Below, one piece after another: positions 11,255-29,814 of a DNA stretch of 64,000 bases. Positions within the stretch are counted from its first letter, which is position 1, and the number at the start of each line of letters is the position of its first letter. The DNA comes from Calocera cornea HHB12733 (taxonomy: Eukaryota > Basidiomycota > Dacrymycetes > Dacrymycetales > Dacrymycetaceae). The stretch is taken from the NCBI GenBank assembly GCA_001632435.1, contig KV423914.1, positions 413,764 through 477,763 on the forward strand, written 5' to 3'. Position numbers and translations under genes: made by a program. Below the pieces are notes generated by a model, which ran no database searches, was not told the DNA's origin, and worked only from the letters and a program-made list of their open reading frames with translations.

Positions 11255-13645
11255 TCATGGCGTTTCAGTGAAGTTCATCTCGGCGCGTCTGCGCCTCATC
11301 AGCTTCTCTGTTTTGGTCGGCGGGACGCGGCGTGTGAGCAGCGCAGCGATCTACAAGCATTTTAGCGTTACTTTAGTCAGAGTTTGGCACAAGGACGCAC
11401 AAGTGTGCATATGCCTCCAAAGCGCAGCACCCACGCAACTCCGTTCTTGCCATAATAAACATATCCGCCACCAGTGGGATCTTCTGGTGTCGGTACTGCG
11501 GAGTCAACTGCCTTGAAGATCGCGCTGGCAACCAGTGACACCTGGACAGTCTCTGTCAAACGTGTCGAAGAACTATGGACAAATAGACGTACGATGAACT
11601 GAGGGAAGACGATCGCAAGGTTGTGAATACCCAACACTGTTCCACCAGCAGCAGGCTGCGAGCTTGCATAGTCTATCTGCATATCGGTGAGGGTCGTGGG
11701 CTCCGCCAGAGAATGTCGGCGGATAAGAGGAGTGCGATCGGTAGTATGACCTTGCTGGTGGAGTCTGGCAGGCGTCGACATGACGCGCTGATGGAGCGGG
11801 CGGGCTTGGAGTCCCGACTCTGGGTCGCGGGGACCACCGGTTGTACGAGCCGCGGCGGTCACGTCCGCTTCGCGGTTCTTCTCCGATTGCTCGTCCATCT
11901 CCTTGAGATATTCCATGATGATGGCAAACGGAACCCAGCACGCAACGGCCCAAGAGATACCCAGGAGGGTGATGGCGATGGTCGCTTGCCATACGGTCTC
12001 GATGAAGAAGGTACTCGCCATCACCGCCGTATACAGAAGCAGGGCGGCCGTCCAGATGTTGCGAAGCATAAATGGCATCGTCGGCAGCTTGAGCGGTTCG
12101 CCCTTGCGTGCAGCGTCCACCTTCCAACTCCGTACCATGGTGCGAATACGCGTAGTCTCGGCGTCCTCATCTTCGTCTTTGTCGCCCTCTAGAAGACGCT
12201 GATCGCGTTGCGCCAGATAAGGCAGGAGTGTGCCAGCAACAACAGCCACTACACAACCACATTAGCGGTGGATGACATTGAGATGTGGAGTATACGCACT
12301 GATACTGTAGAACAACATCGCCAGCTCTCCAGCTCGCGTAGCCGTGTCCACGTCGGGATCGGCATTGATCTCATGTGCCATCACCTCGCCGACCCATGTG
12401 GTGCTATAGAACAGGAACGGGAACCAGCCCATGAATGAGAAGACCTGGACATAGCACACGCGTCGGACGGGTTTCGGCAGAGTGAGCACGGCGCGGTAGA
12501 TGTTGTTGATGATATCCCAGAGCTTGCTGCCGCTGCTGAACTTGAACTCCTCGTCCCGAGCGTCTTCATGTTGCGTCGCGACGGTGATCCAGATCGTGAA
12601 CACAAGGACGAAGATGGAGACGACGCAAACTTTCCGGAACTGGTCACCGCCCAGGAATGCAAGCGCTGGCCAGGAGCCGAGATCCAGGAATCCTGTGGCA
12701 TTTGGTTAACATCTTGGCGGATTCCTCGGATAGGGGATAGGAGACATACCAAGGGTGAAACCGATGATGTTACCGGCATGTGTCATACGGCCATGCCAAG
12801 CGTTCGCGATAGTCAGCTGTTCTGCAGGAGTGATATCGAGAAGCAGGTTGCGCAAGGATGCTTGGAGCGCGTTGAGCGCGAAATCCAGGACGTAGAATGA
12901 GAAGACTGCGAGGCCAATTGCTGTGTTTTGAACCTACAGCGCGTCAACAGATAATCACATATGTATGTGCGTCGACCTACGGTTTTATGGGCGTCGGGGC
13001 CACTCTTCCCTGCGGCGAAGATGTCCACAAGAACCTCTGCAATACCTACGCAGTACGCGAGGGTGAGAGTGCTGACGATGAGTGCACCGGTGCTGGTAAC
13101 GACCCAGTAGCGGCGACGCCAATTTGACGCAGAGGAGTCGGAGATGGCACCTATGGGCGTGTGTTAGAGACTAGAATCTGCCTGGAAATTGTAGATGCTC
13201 ACCTATGAGGGGCTGAGCGATTAGTCCACTGATAGGGCCGGCGAGCCAGACGAGCGACGTGAGCTGCTCCGACAGGCCGAGGGACAGTAGGAACGGTGTC
13301 CCATATCTAGACACGTTTCTCAGCACCACCTTCCTCCACACGCGCATACAGGTCATAATATGCTCACCCAAGCTCCATAACCCACGCAATCTGCGCTCCC
13401 GCCATAGATATAGTCAGGCATATCAGGCCCCACATCGACATCTTGGGGCGCTTCTTGCCCATCTCCTCCGACGCGCTGTTCGAGCTACTTTGGCGGCTGA
13501 AGTTCGGCCGCTCCCGCGGCGGGAGTGCCTCGAAGAGCGGCTCTTGAAATCGGACGGGCGACTTGGGACCGTCATCGCCGGACGAGGAGGGGAAGGGGAC
13601 GGGAGCGGCGGGTGGGGCGTCGCCGTTGGTGTTGTCTTGCGCCAT
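11255..13645 (-). CDS. SUT-type MFS sugar:proton symporter
   Basis: The start is MAQDNTNGDAPPAAP at 13645, followed by a hydrophilic Ser/Pro-rich N-terminus of about 70 residues. Membrane segments then begin (WGLICLTISMAGAQIAWVME). The block SLVWLAGPISGLIAQPLIG followed by SDSSASNWRRRYW is the sucrose-transporter signature around TM2-TM3. A second signature is ALQASLRNLLLDITPAEQLT. About 12 membrane helices are expected, with a long charged central loop (about 11680-11880) before the last helices. The last exon, IAALLTRRVPPTKTEK, ends at 11255. Relatives include S. pombe Sut1 (maltose/sucrose) and plant SUTs, which work at the plasma membrane or vacuole. The substrate cannot be read from the sequence. 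At least six introns are present. Convergent with DPH6. Confidence 0.83.
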
Positions 13646-14011
13646 GGTGGGTCGCGTTCGTCGCCGTTAGACCTTGCCAAGCAGGTGAGATGGACGTGAA
13701 GAACAGCAAGAGGAGGACAACGACGGGCCAGGGACCCGATGTCGGTACGTCAGACGAGATGTGGAGAGGGACAAAGCTCGTGTGGGGGACGAGCAATTAG
13801 GTCGACATGGATCGGGATTGGTGAGGGCGGAGCATTCACGTGAGCGGAGTAGGGGCATAGACGGCACCGCGTAATGTGGCACGCGGACATGAGGACCCGG
13901 GCGCGAACGTGGGCCGAGCACGCCCCCACCATCAAGGGCCCATCGTGCTTCGGGTTCAGCCGAAATGCCAATAATATCAATCACTGCTAATCTACCCTGC
14001 TATACTCCAGA
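13646..14011. other. Intergenic between FRS2 stop and sugar transporter start
   Basis: A 366-bp gap between two minus-strand genes, containing the promoter of the transporter. A TCACGTGA-like E-box core lies at about 13837 (attcacgtgag), a possible bHLH site, but this is a short match and may be chance. Confidence 0.35.
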
Positions 14012-15859
14012 TTAGAAACGCACTGCCGGGCTCTTCTCTACTCCCTCGATAGACACCTTGTGTCCAACCAATGATCGGATATTCGTAATCCCATACCTGG
14101 TCAACCAAGTCAGCCGTTGATCATCTCTACGCCTCAGGGGCAGCGACATACCGGATCATGGTCGGCCTCTCCAAGCCTAAGCCCCAGCCGTGTACACGCA
14201 CATCAGGCGGGAATCCCATCGGTTCCAACATCTCGGGACGGAACATTCCGCTGTTGCCAATCTCGACCCACTTGCCCAGTCCAGGATGCCAGCAGAAGAT
14301 CTCGAGAGATGGCTAAATCGACAGATCATCAGCGCGTGATATCAACAAGGGTGATCATGGATCCCTCGTACCTCCGTATACGGGTTGTACGCCGGCTTGA
14401 AGCGCAGGTTTGGCAGACCCATCTTCGCGAAGAAAGTCTGCATGAAACCTGGCATGCCTTATCACTAAGCTGTCCACAAGCAGACGCAAAGCTACACGTA
14501 CCGATAAGATCTCCCAATGTCAGCCCCCTGTCCGCTACAACTCCCTCTACTTGATGGAACTCAGCCAAGTGGGTCGCATCGACAGCTTCATTTCTGAACA
14601 CCCGATCGATACTGAAGAGCTTGGCAGGCTTGAAGCCTTCCTTCTTACTCTTCTGGGCAAGTGCGTACAGCATACGCGAGGAGACGGCGGTCGTGTGCGT
14701 TCGGAGAAGTAGACGGTGAGACTCGTCTAGTGAGAAGGGAGCTTGGTAGCCTCGCGATGCACCGTCTGGAGATCCATGAATGTGGTACGCGGAGACGCGG
14801 TCGATATAGTCTTTCGGAGGAGAAAGTGCCTTTGCAGGGGATGAAACATAGAAGGTATCTTGGGTTTCACGGGCAGGATGTTGTTGAGGGACATAGAGGG
14901 CATCGAAATTCCAGAAGCATGACTCGACGAAGGCGTCTGTTGGCATCTCTGCGAAGCTATGGGCTGGTCAACAACAGGCAGTCCAGGAGAGGCGCATCAC
15001 ATACCCCATTTCGAAGAAGATGCCCTTGACTTCCTCACGGACCTTCATCAGCGGGTGAAGCGCGCCACCGTTGGTCGGGGTGCCATCAGCATCGAAGTTG
15101 TACTGCTTGAAGTTGGAGTTCTTCCAAGAGCCAGTTGCAAGCATCTCGGCTGTCAGATCGGTTTCGGGCTTTCGCAAGTCCGTCGTGAAGGCAGACCCCT
15201 TCTTTACCGAGTACCATAACGACTTCCTGTGGGCAGGTCAGCTGGGGTCTCAAAGCGTCCGAATGAGACGCGTACTTCTGCTCCAGCAGCTTCCTTTTCC
15301 TCAGCTCTGCAATCGCCTTCTCACCTCCCTTGAGCGTTCCCGACTTTACGACTTCATTCAATTCCTCCTGAGTGGTGTCGACGATCGTGGATACCAGCTT
15401 GAACAACTTGTCCCCCTCCTTTCCGACCCAGCCATTCTTGAACGCCTTGCCCTGGCCAATCTTGGCGGTCTGCCCCAGCTGGTCCTGCAGCTGCTTGATA
15501 GTGATCACCTCTTCGCTACCCTTTGCCGGTACGGCGGCCCAGACGAGCGCCTCGTGTGAGCCATCTCGGGCGATTTGGGCGCCTTCTGCGGTGAGGAAGT
15601 AGGTGAAGGTATCATGTTGCTCATAAGAGACGATCTAACGACGTGCATTGTCAGTTCAATGATTAGCACGGCCGGGCCAGCTTGAGGCTCTCACGTCGCG
15701 GCTAGCCAAGGAGGCAAGAGCAGAGATCACGGCATTCTGGTCTTCGGCAGTTGTCGCCTGGCCCTTCGCGCCTGGTATGACAAGCTTCCGGGTATCAGGG
15801 ATGACCGAATCCTTCGCAAGAGTATTGACAACGAGCTGTTGCAGTTCGCTCGGGTCCAT
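14012..15859 (-). CDS. FRS2: Cytosolic phenylalanyl-tRNA synthetase alpha subunit
   Basis: The protein starts [16 protein letters not shown] at 15859 and ends [13 protein letters not shown] at 14012. The N-terminal part has the winged-helix tRNA/DNA-binding repeats of eukaryotic alpha subunits ([20 protein letters not shown] and later). The class II catalytic core has [19 protein letters not shown] (motif 1 region), [15 protein letters not shown] (motif 2 region) and [16 protein letters not shown] (motif 3, with the conserved Arg). The enzyme is an (alpha-beta)2 tetramer with FRS1 and charges tRNA-Phe in the cytosol. About seven short introns interrupt it; the motif 3 block at 14140-14195 reads cleanly. 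It shares a short divergent promoter with YAF9. Confidence 0.92.
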
Positions 15860-16066
15860 TTTGGAGCGACAACGACGGTCGTTTCGAGCGTATGAAGTGT
15901 GCCCTGACTCGAGCGACTTTCTGGCCAGAGATCGCGGCGTCGGGGAAAATAGCCTCCGTGCTTCCTTGGGCCACGCTCACAAGCGCCGATCACGTAAAGG
16001 CCGACGCGCCACTCGACGCGAAATATTGGGCGCCCGACCACCCAGTCACACTTGCGCTTTCCCAGC
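15860..16066. promoter_or_regulatory. Short divergent promoter, FRS2/YAF9
   Basis: Only 207 bp separate the FRS2 and YAF9 start codons, so the two genes must share promoter DNA. I see no clear TATA box, and the sequence is GC-rich. Shared control is inferred from spacing. Confidence 0.55.
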
Positions 16067-16950
16067 ATGTCTGTTGAACGCGTAAAGGTATGGATATGTG
16101 TTCTATCGCGGTTGCATCGCGAGCTAACCCCTCGCTTCAGGGGATACAAATACACCGGCCTATAATATACGGCAACTCAGCCGTACTGCTCACCGCTACG
16201 GAGCGAGCCAATGTCCCTCCCGACCACACCCACCGATGGACGCTGGGAGTCAGGAGCGCCGCGTCCGTGGAGGGGCGAGCAGAACAGGTTGGAGGCGCAG
16301 AGGATCTCAGCTACTTCATCAAGCGTGTCACGTTCAAGTTGCATGATACCTACCCAACCCCAAATCGGGTCGTGGACAAGCCGCCTTTCGAGGTGACAGA
16401 GACGGGGTACGCTTCATGTGTGTTTCGTTCCCTCGGACTACCATTGACGATCCTCAGATGGGGAGAGTTCTCTGTGCAAATACTAATTAACTTCATCCCC
16501 GAAGCAATGGAAAAGCCGGTCAGGCTGAATCACTACATCCGGATACACCAGTGGCACTCACCGGAGCCCTTCTGGGATCCCGACTCTGGTCTTCCAAAAC
16601 CTTCGGCTCCTACCCCCTTGCCACAGCAAGACTCTGTTCACGCGTGGCAATACGATGAGATCGTGTTCACCGACCCGACGCAAGCATTCTTCGATATCTT
16701 ACGACAACATCCACCCATACCCCTTCCCAAGACTCGCAGAAAAGGCGTGCCCCCCAATATTGCGAATCCCCAGTCCATTGCCACCATCTCACGCGGCATT
16801 CCAGAGTTTTCGCAAGTCATGGAACGAGAAGAGGCAGAGAGACTGGATCAGGCCAAGAAGACCTTAACGGAGAGGCTTATAAAGTATAAGCAGTTGATGG
16901 ACGAGAAGCAGAAAGAGGTTGATAAGCTCAAAGCAGACCTCGCCGTGTAA
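16067..16950 (+). CDS. YAF9: YEATS-domain protein Yaf9 (NuA4/SWR1 subunit)
   Basis: Exon 1 is only 21 nt (MSVERVK), followed by a 53-nt intron. Exon 2 gives GIQIHRPIIYGNSAVLL. The YEATS domain includes HTHRWTLGVRSA (the aromatic/His acyl-lysine pocket), FIKRVTFKLHDTYPTPNRVV, PPFEVTETGWGEFSVQI and RLNHYIRIHQW. A second intron near 16408-16460 restores TGWGEF. A C-terminal coiled coil (EEAERLDQAKKTLTERLIK and onwards) is the usual Yaf9 tail, which docks in NuA4 and SWR1. The role is recognising acetyl or crotonyl lysine on histone H3 and supporting H2A.Z deposition in the nucleus. The length, about 259 residues after splicing, is normal. Another NuA4-type subunit (BRD8-like) lies about 11 kb to the left. 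Confidence 0.93.
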
Positions 16951-17011
16951 CTCTACAACGTTGTAATATTGTATCATAGTCGCAATATTCCAGACCATGC
17001 TTGTCACCTAT

Positions 17012-25534
<8,523 letters not shown>

Positions 25535-26486
25535 GAGGAGGCCGTCGATTGAGGGATGTGTGTTGCAGCGAGACTGCCCGCGTTCCAGTCACACGCGCTT
25601 GGACGCGTCCCTAGCGCGTCGCCGCGATTACGTTGCTGGTCTGATCCCTGATGACGTTCTTGCCACCATTCTTCTACGAACAATGCCCGCTCCGCAGGCA
25701 TGGTACCACAAGGTTGCTCAGACGTTGAAAGTAAACGTAGCCATCGGTGTGACAGTATGTTTCGACTTCGGACACGTCTCGGCCAAGGTTGTCCAGTACC
25801 TCAGGGCACTGCCTAATGGGCAGTGAAACAACAGTCCTGTTACTACTTCGCAATCAAGGCGACCAATAACCACCCAGACCAAAATGTCTGCTATTCCAAA
25901 CCTCCAAGCGTCACAAATAAAGCTGGTTGGGATAGTTGGGAGATGCGGTTGTCACACGGGGGCGAGCGACTGAGTGCGTACCCCCCAGCCATCCCCGTCC
26001 GGCCCTTTTGATCTGCAGTTCACATGCCACACCTCCTCCCCGAGGGACCCGCTGCTGGTATCTATATTGTTCCATGCATCTTCGACTACTGTACTTCAAC
26101 CCCCGGACTATGCACCGTTCATCCGCCGCGTTTTCCTCAACCTCGACTGCGCACTGCCAAGGACTTCTATATCGAGCCACCGTCGTTCGACATCGGCCTG
26201 CATTGGACTCTCCAACGCGGCCACACTGGTCGGGGGATCCACCGCGATGTGTATGGCTTCCAATCGATCGAATTGTGGGTGGCCCAACCCACTAGTCCTC
26301 TCCGTATCGGGGGAGACGTTGTGCATCTGTACACCTGCACCTATTGGCAGCCCCGGCGGCCACCGCCGCGGCCCTCTATGCTCCTCGGCTCCCCCACCAT
26401 CCTTCTGGCATTCCTCGGCGCCCGTTCTCTGAGCTTCCGGCTCGGGAGGATACATGCTTGGGCTGAGTAGCTACTGCATTGTTGCT
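25535..26486. other. Gene-poor flank of ATR with overlapping unassigned open frames
   Basis: This stretch lies upstream of ATR. Two overlapping plus-strand frames stay open at about 25974-26432 and 26024-26470 (around 150 codons each), and a minus frame covers 26108-26455. None has recognisable motifs, a consistent splice pattern or a clear start context. Dual-frame openness in GC-rich DNA is expected by chance. A short ORF at 25683-25826 (MPAPQAWYHKVAQ) looks slightly protein-like but cannot be extended. No gene is called. Confidence 0.35.
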
Positions 26487-26514
26487 TAGGTGTTAAAGTA
26501 GGTGTTAAAGTAGG
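26487..26514. repeat. Tandem repeat, 12-bp unit TAGGTGTTAAAG, 2.3 copies
   Basis: Two perfect copies of TAGGTGTTAAAG lie at 26487-26498 and 26499-26510, followed by a partial third (TAGG). The repeat marks the left side of an AT-richer island. Confidence 0.8.
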
Positions 26515-26764
26515 GTGGACTTGTAAGGCATGACGGCCTGGTGGTTCTAATGTTATACTAGCCACACCCATTGCTGAGCAATCTCACACATTCGATCTGT
26601 TACCTTGTTGACTTGTAATTATTGTGAGCATGAAACGTAAGACTGAGGTACAACAGGGATCACTGATTGTACAAGGGTATTGATAGAAAGGTTAGAGCAA
26701 GTAAAACAGAGTTGTGTGCTGCTAGAGAGGTAGTAGAGGCTAGTAGCGCTAGCAATATACTTTC

Positions 26765-27010
26765 TTTTTCTTCTTTCGAATCGACGAATCGACGTTTCGA
26801 ATCGTCGATACGGTCGGGTTCGGCACACGCTGGCCCGCGCTGTCTTCGATTCGGCCTTCGGTATGCCGATCGGGCACAGCCCGTAGTATAACCCTCCCAT
26901 ACGCCTTCGGGCCCCAATGCGATCCCTTTCCCATTCGACCGTGTCGCTCGATTCGTTCGCTCATCGGCCATTCGAGGCCTCGATTCGATTCAACATCTTG
27001 GATTACTCCA
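26765..27010. repeat. Cluster of TTCGA/TCGAA/TTCGATTCG motifs
   Basis: In about 245 bp the pentamers TTCGA, TCGAA and CGATTCG recur more than ten times, in both orientations, for example near 26776-26806, 26847-26856 and 26949-26995. The surrounding DNA is AT-richer than the genes on either side. The clustering is visible by eye. Whether it is repeat-element DNA or a binding-site array cannot be told from this window. Confidence 0.55.
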
Positions 27011-27126
27011 ACTACCACAGTACCTATCGAGATTCGAGCTATCAGTGCCCCTCCCAGCGTCTCGCAGCCTACAGCCCGATATTAGGGTATAGGTACAGTT
27101 GCATAGTCTGTGCAAGTAGGGTTTCC

Positions 27127-28503
27127 CTAAGCAAAAAGAAAGAGGGATAAGACAAAAGGGAAAGAATGCAACAGAGCTGTTGCACCCTGCCTAAATGTGG
27201 CTGAGCAGAACCTGCAAATGGTCCAAACTTTAGACAGGGTGCAATCAAGCATCATGGATGGGCCGCTTGCAGAACTTAAGAACATGTTTAAGTTTGTCCC
27301 AGTTGTCTGGGATGTCCCGAACTGCCTGCAAGCTGAGGCAGACATGTTAGACTTGAATCTCATGAGAAGCTTGAGACTTACTCATGGCCGGGGGCGGGTA
27401 AAGACTCCAGGCAATAGTCCTCATTCCACAGCCACGTGGCAAATTGACCATAGTTCCATGCTGCAGCCGTGATTGTCATTTTTCTGGCCCCATCTGTTGG
27501 CTCCCGCCATCCGAATGCTTGTAGATATGCAAGCTCAGTGCAATATAATGACTGCTGTTGTGATGTGCTGGTGGAGACAAAGATTGTAAATGGACACAAC
27601 GGGGTGATACCCCTTTCATTGTTGGGCTCACCATTTTGGTACACATGGTACATCAATGTGGCTACTTGAACGAGCCACTTGATCTATAGATATGTATATG
27701 TTTGTTCAATGTGTCATTCAACTGAAGTAACATTGACATACCTTGTCTGTGTCCGTAGGTACAGCTTGAGTATGGAGAACATGCATGAGCGTCCCGTCAA
27801 CACAGGGGAGAGCTCCAGAAAAGTAGTGATATCTTTGCGCGCTAGCCGTCTTTGTTGAAACCTACAAAGGATGTGAGAGGCTGAAGTATGGAGTGATAAA
27901 TGGTACATACATAGGGTATTATCCCATTCTGTAGGTCCCGCATCCTTGCACCCTCATCATTCTGATACTCTGCCTGATCAAATCTATCTATGATCTTGCT
28001 GCCTCAAATGTCGCTTGTTTCAACGACTAGTCCAACACGCCCGATCTCCCAATCAAAGCATATTCCAAACCTACAGCGTGTTATTGAGAGCATGGGAGCA
28101 AGGAGTGTAGAACATACCGATAGCCATCCCAGGCTTTGAAATATGTGATGTAGTGAGGAAACTCCTTCCTCTTGGTCTTGACCCTGATGGTGCGAGCATT
28201 CTCAATAGTAGCATACTAATCCACTCAGTCAGTAACAGCTCATGGTCTGGGAGAACCCGGCCTGGGGCTGCATGGGCGAGGAGGTGTAGTGCATATACCC
28301 GCCTGCCTGCAAGTGTGAACAGGCAAGGCTCCTCCTTAGAAGAGCCACGCCTTGCACCTGCCTGAAAACACACCACTCAATAACTAGAACTCACAAAGAG
28401 CAGGGCGTCCCTAACAGTCCTGGGTGCTGGCGCCCTGACTGTTGCCACATACCAACCCCGGTCCAAAACAAGTAAACTAACCGCCCCCGTGCCCCCACCG
28501 CAT
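27127..28503 (-). CDS. Unassigned multi-exon gene or decaying gene in AT-rich island
   Basis: Splicing by consensus recovers a run of protein-like exons on the minus strand. These are 28438-28395 (APRTVRDALLF), 28361-28299 (SSKEEPCLFTLAGRR), 28215-28118 (ENARTIRVKTKRKEF, then YFKAWDGY), 28070-27911 (GICFDWEIGRVGL, then DEGARMRDLQNGIIPY), 27861-27742 (YHYFSGALPCVDGTLMHV) and 27683-27382 (REPTDGARKMTITAAAW, then FATWLWNEDYCLESL). The last four introns have GTATGT or GTAAGT donors and TAG or CAG acceptors, and phases agree. One in-frame TGA at 28004-28006 must be removed by a 33-nt intron with an AAG acceptor, or it is a disabling stop. The 5' exon (ATG at 28503) and the 3' end (stop at 27127, or another frame stopping at 27245) are uncertain. 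I do not recognise the family. It could be a transposon-borne gene or a lineage-specific one; a pseudogene is also possible. Confidence 0.4.
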
Positions 28504-29814
28504 CCCTACCCTTAAGCGCCATGGAGCGTAAACTTGGCTGGCCTCCAAGCTCGGCCGCGCCCCGGCCCGAGTGAGCGGGCCACTTCCCCCCTCGTGCCGT
28601 ACCTCGTGTCCGGGCCCGGAGGCTGAGCTCGATTCCCGCCCCGCTCGCCGGCCACGATCGGGCGCAGGGTCGTACCATCACGCCGGCGCATCGTATCGGC
28701 GAAGCGTCAGTACTTTCGCCCTTCCGTTCGCATCGCGATGGGCGGTACCTGGCCGTCCCCTGCACTGTGCGGTACATGCTGCAAGCTCGGGAAAGAGGCA
28801 GCGGTGGCCCACGTGACGTGGCCCAGGCGATTGAGGGCCGCGATCCTGCAGCGGGCAGGGGTGAGGTCATCATCCCGGCGAGGGTGCAAGGATCGACGGA
28901 GGAGTGAGGTACTTTCCCGATTTGGACGGAAACCTGGGCACTCGATCTAGAGGGAAGCGAGTAGGACCCGGTACGGTACATAAGCAGGGGGCCGGTTGTA
29001 TAGGTTTCATTAATGTATGTTTATGGCGATGGGCAGCATTAGGGAGCCCGAGCGCCCGGAGACAGGCCCTTTTACACAACACGTGAGACACCCATTAGAG
29101 CTGTGAGGCGCGAGACCCAAAAGATTTGATGGAGATGCAAGTTCATTGCAAGGCTGAATCGGGAGCAACGTGCGAAGAGAGGAGAAACTGAAGGCAAGGG
29201 ATGAGAGCAAGCGTTAACCGACTCTGGGGGGAAGGACCCATATCGATACAGGTGACCGGAAAGGACAGAGGCGTGGGGGTGAACGACAGTAGGTGCAAGG
29301 CATCGGAGAGCGGCGTGCGGAACGAAACATAGAAGATCAAGTGGAAGGCACGAAGAAGGAAGAAGGAAGAAGAAGGAAGAACGAGGAATGGAATGTATTA
29401 GTGGCGTGTACAGATCGGCGGGGAGGATGCCGGGAGAGCGAGGGAGGCGGGCAAAGGCAGAGAGACGGATCAGACGGCGATGCGTGCGGCAGGTGTACAG
29501 TGCGGGTAGATGTAGATTCTGGTCGAGGAAGAGGAGAGGAAAGGGTCGAGATCGAGAGCGAGATCGAGATCGGAGGAACTGGGCGGACGGCCAAGCCCCG
29601 GCAGCGGGAAGGAAGTTCAGATGTGAAGGACTGGAGGAAGACGTCACATGATCAGCGATCCCCGGCTGCTGGGACGAAGCGAAAAGCTGCGTACCAGAGA
29701 GGACAGATCGGCCCACCAGAGCGCAGCCGCAGCCGCAGCCGCAGCCGCAACGCTGCTCCAGCTGCGGCTGCTGCTGTGGCCCTAGGCCGTGCTTGGGTCA
29801 GCGACGCCAGGCCG
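28504..29814. other. GC-rich gene-poor block
   Basis: This 1.3-kb stretch changes abruptly to high GC after the AT-richer island. It contains a perfect 6-bp-stem inverted repeat GGCCCG(AGTGAG)CGGGCC near 28573-28590. Several overlapping open frames appear on both strands (for example 28391-28981 minus, 29072-29716 minus, 29293-29919 plus) but have low-complexity, Ser/Arg-rich translations with no motifs. Near its right end is the (GCCGCA)n repeat. I cannot support a gene. Confidence 0.4.
29722..29752. repeat. Microsatellite (GCCGCA)n
   Basis: About four perfect GCAGCC/GCCGCA hexamer units lie just downstream of the LON-RING gene stop, probably in its 3' untranslated region. A further CAGCTGCGGCTGCTGCTG stretch follows. 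Confidence 0.75.

Noticed and set aside
25974..26470. Two overlapping plus-strand frames of about 150 codons
   Set aside because: Both frames stay open together in GC-rich DNA, and neither translation shows domains or a consistent gene structure.
27742..27861. Exon with CVDGT resembling a DDE transposase core (Harbinger-like AIDGTH)
   Set aside because: Only a four- to five-residue resemblance. The required downstream D and E blocks and terminal repeats were not found, so no transposase is called.
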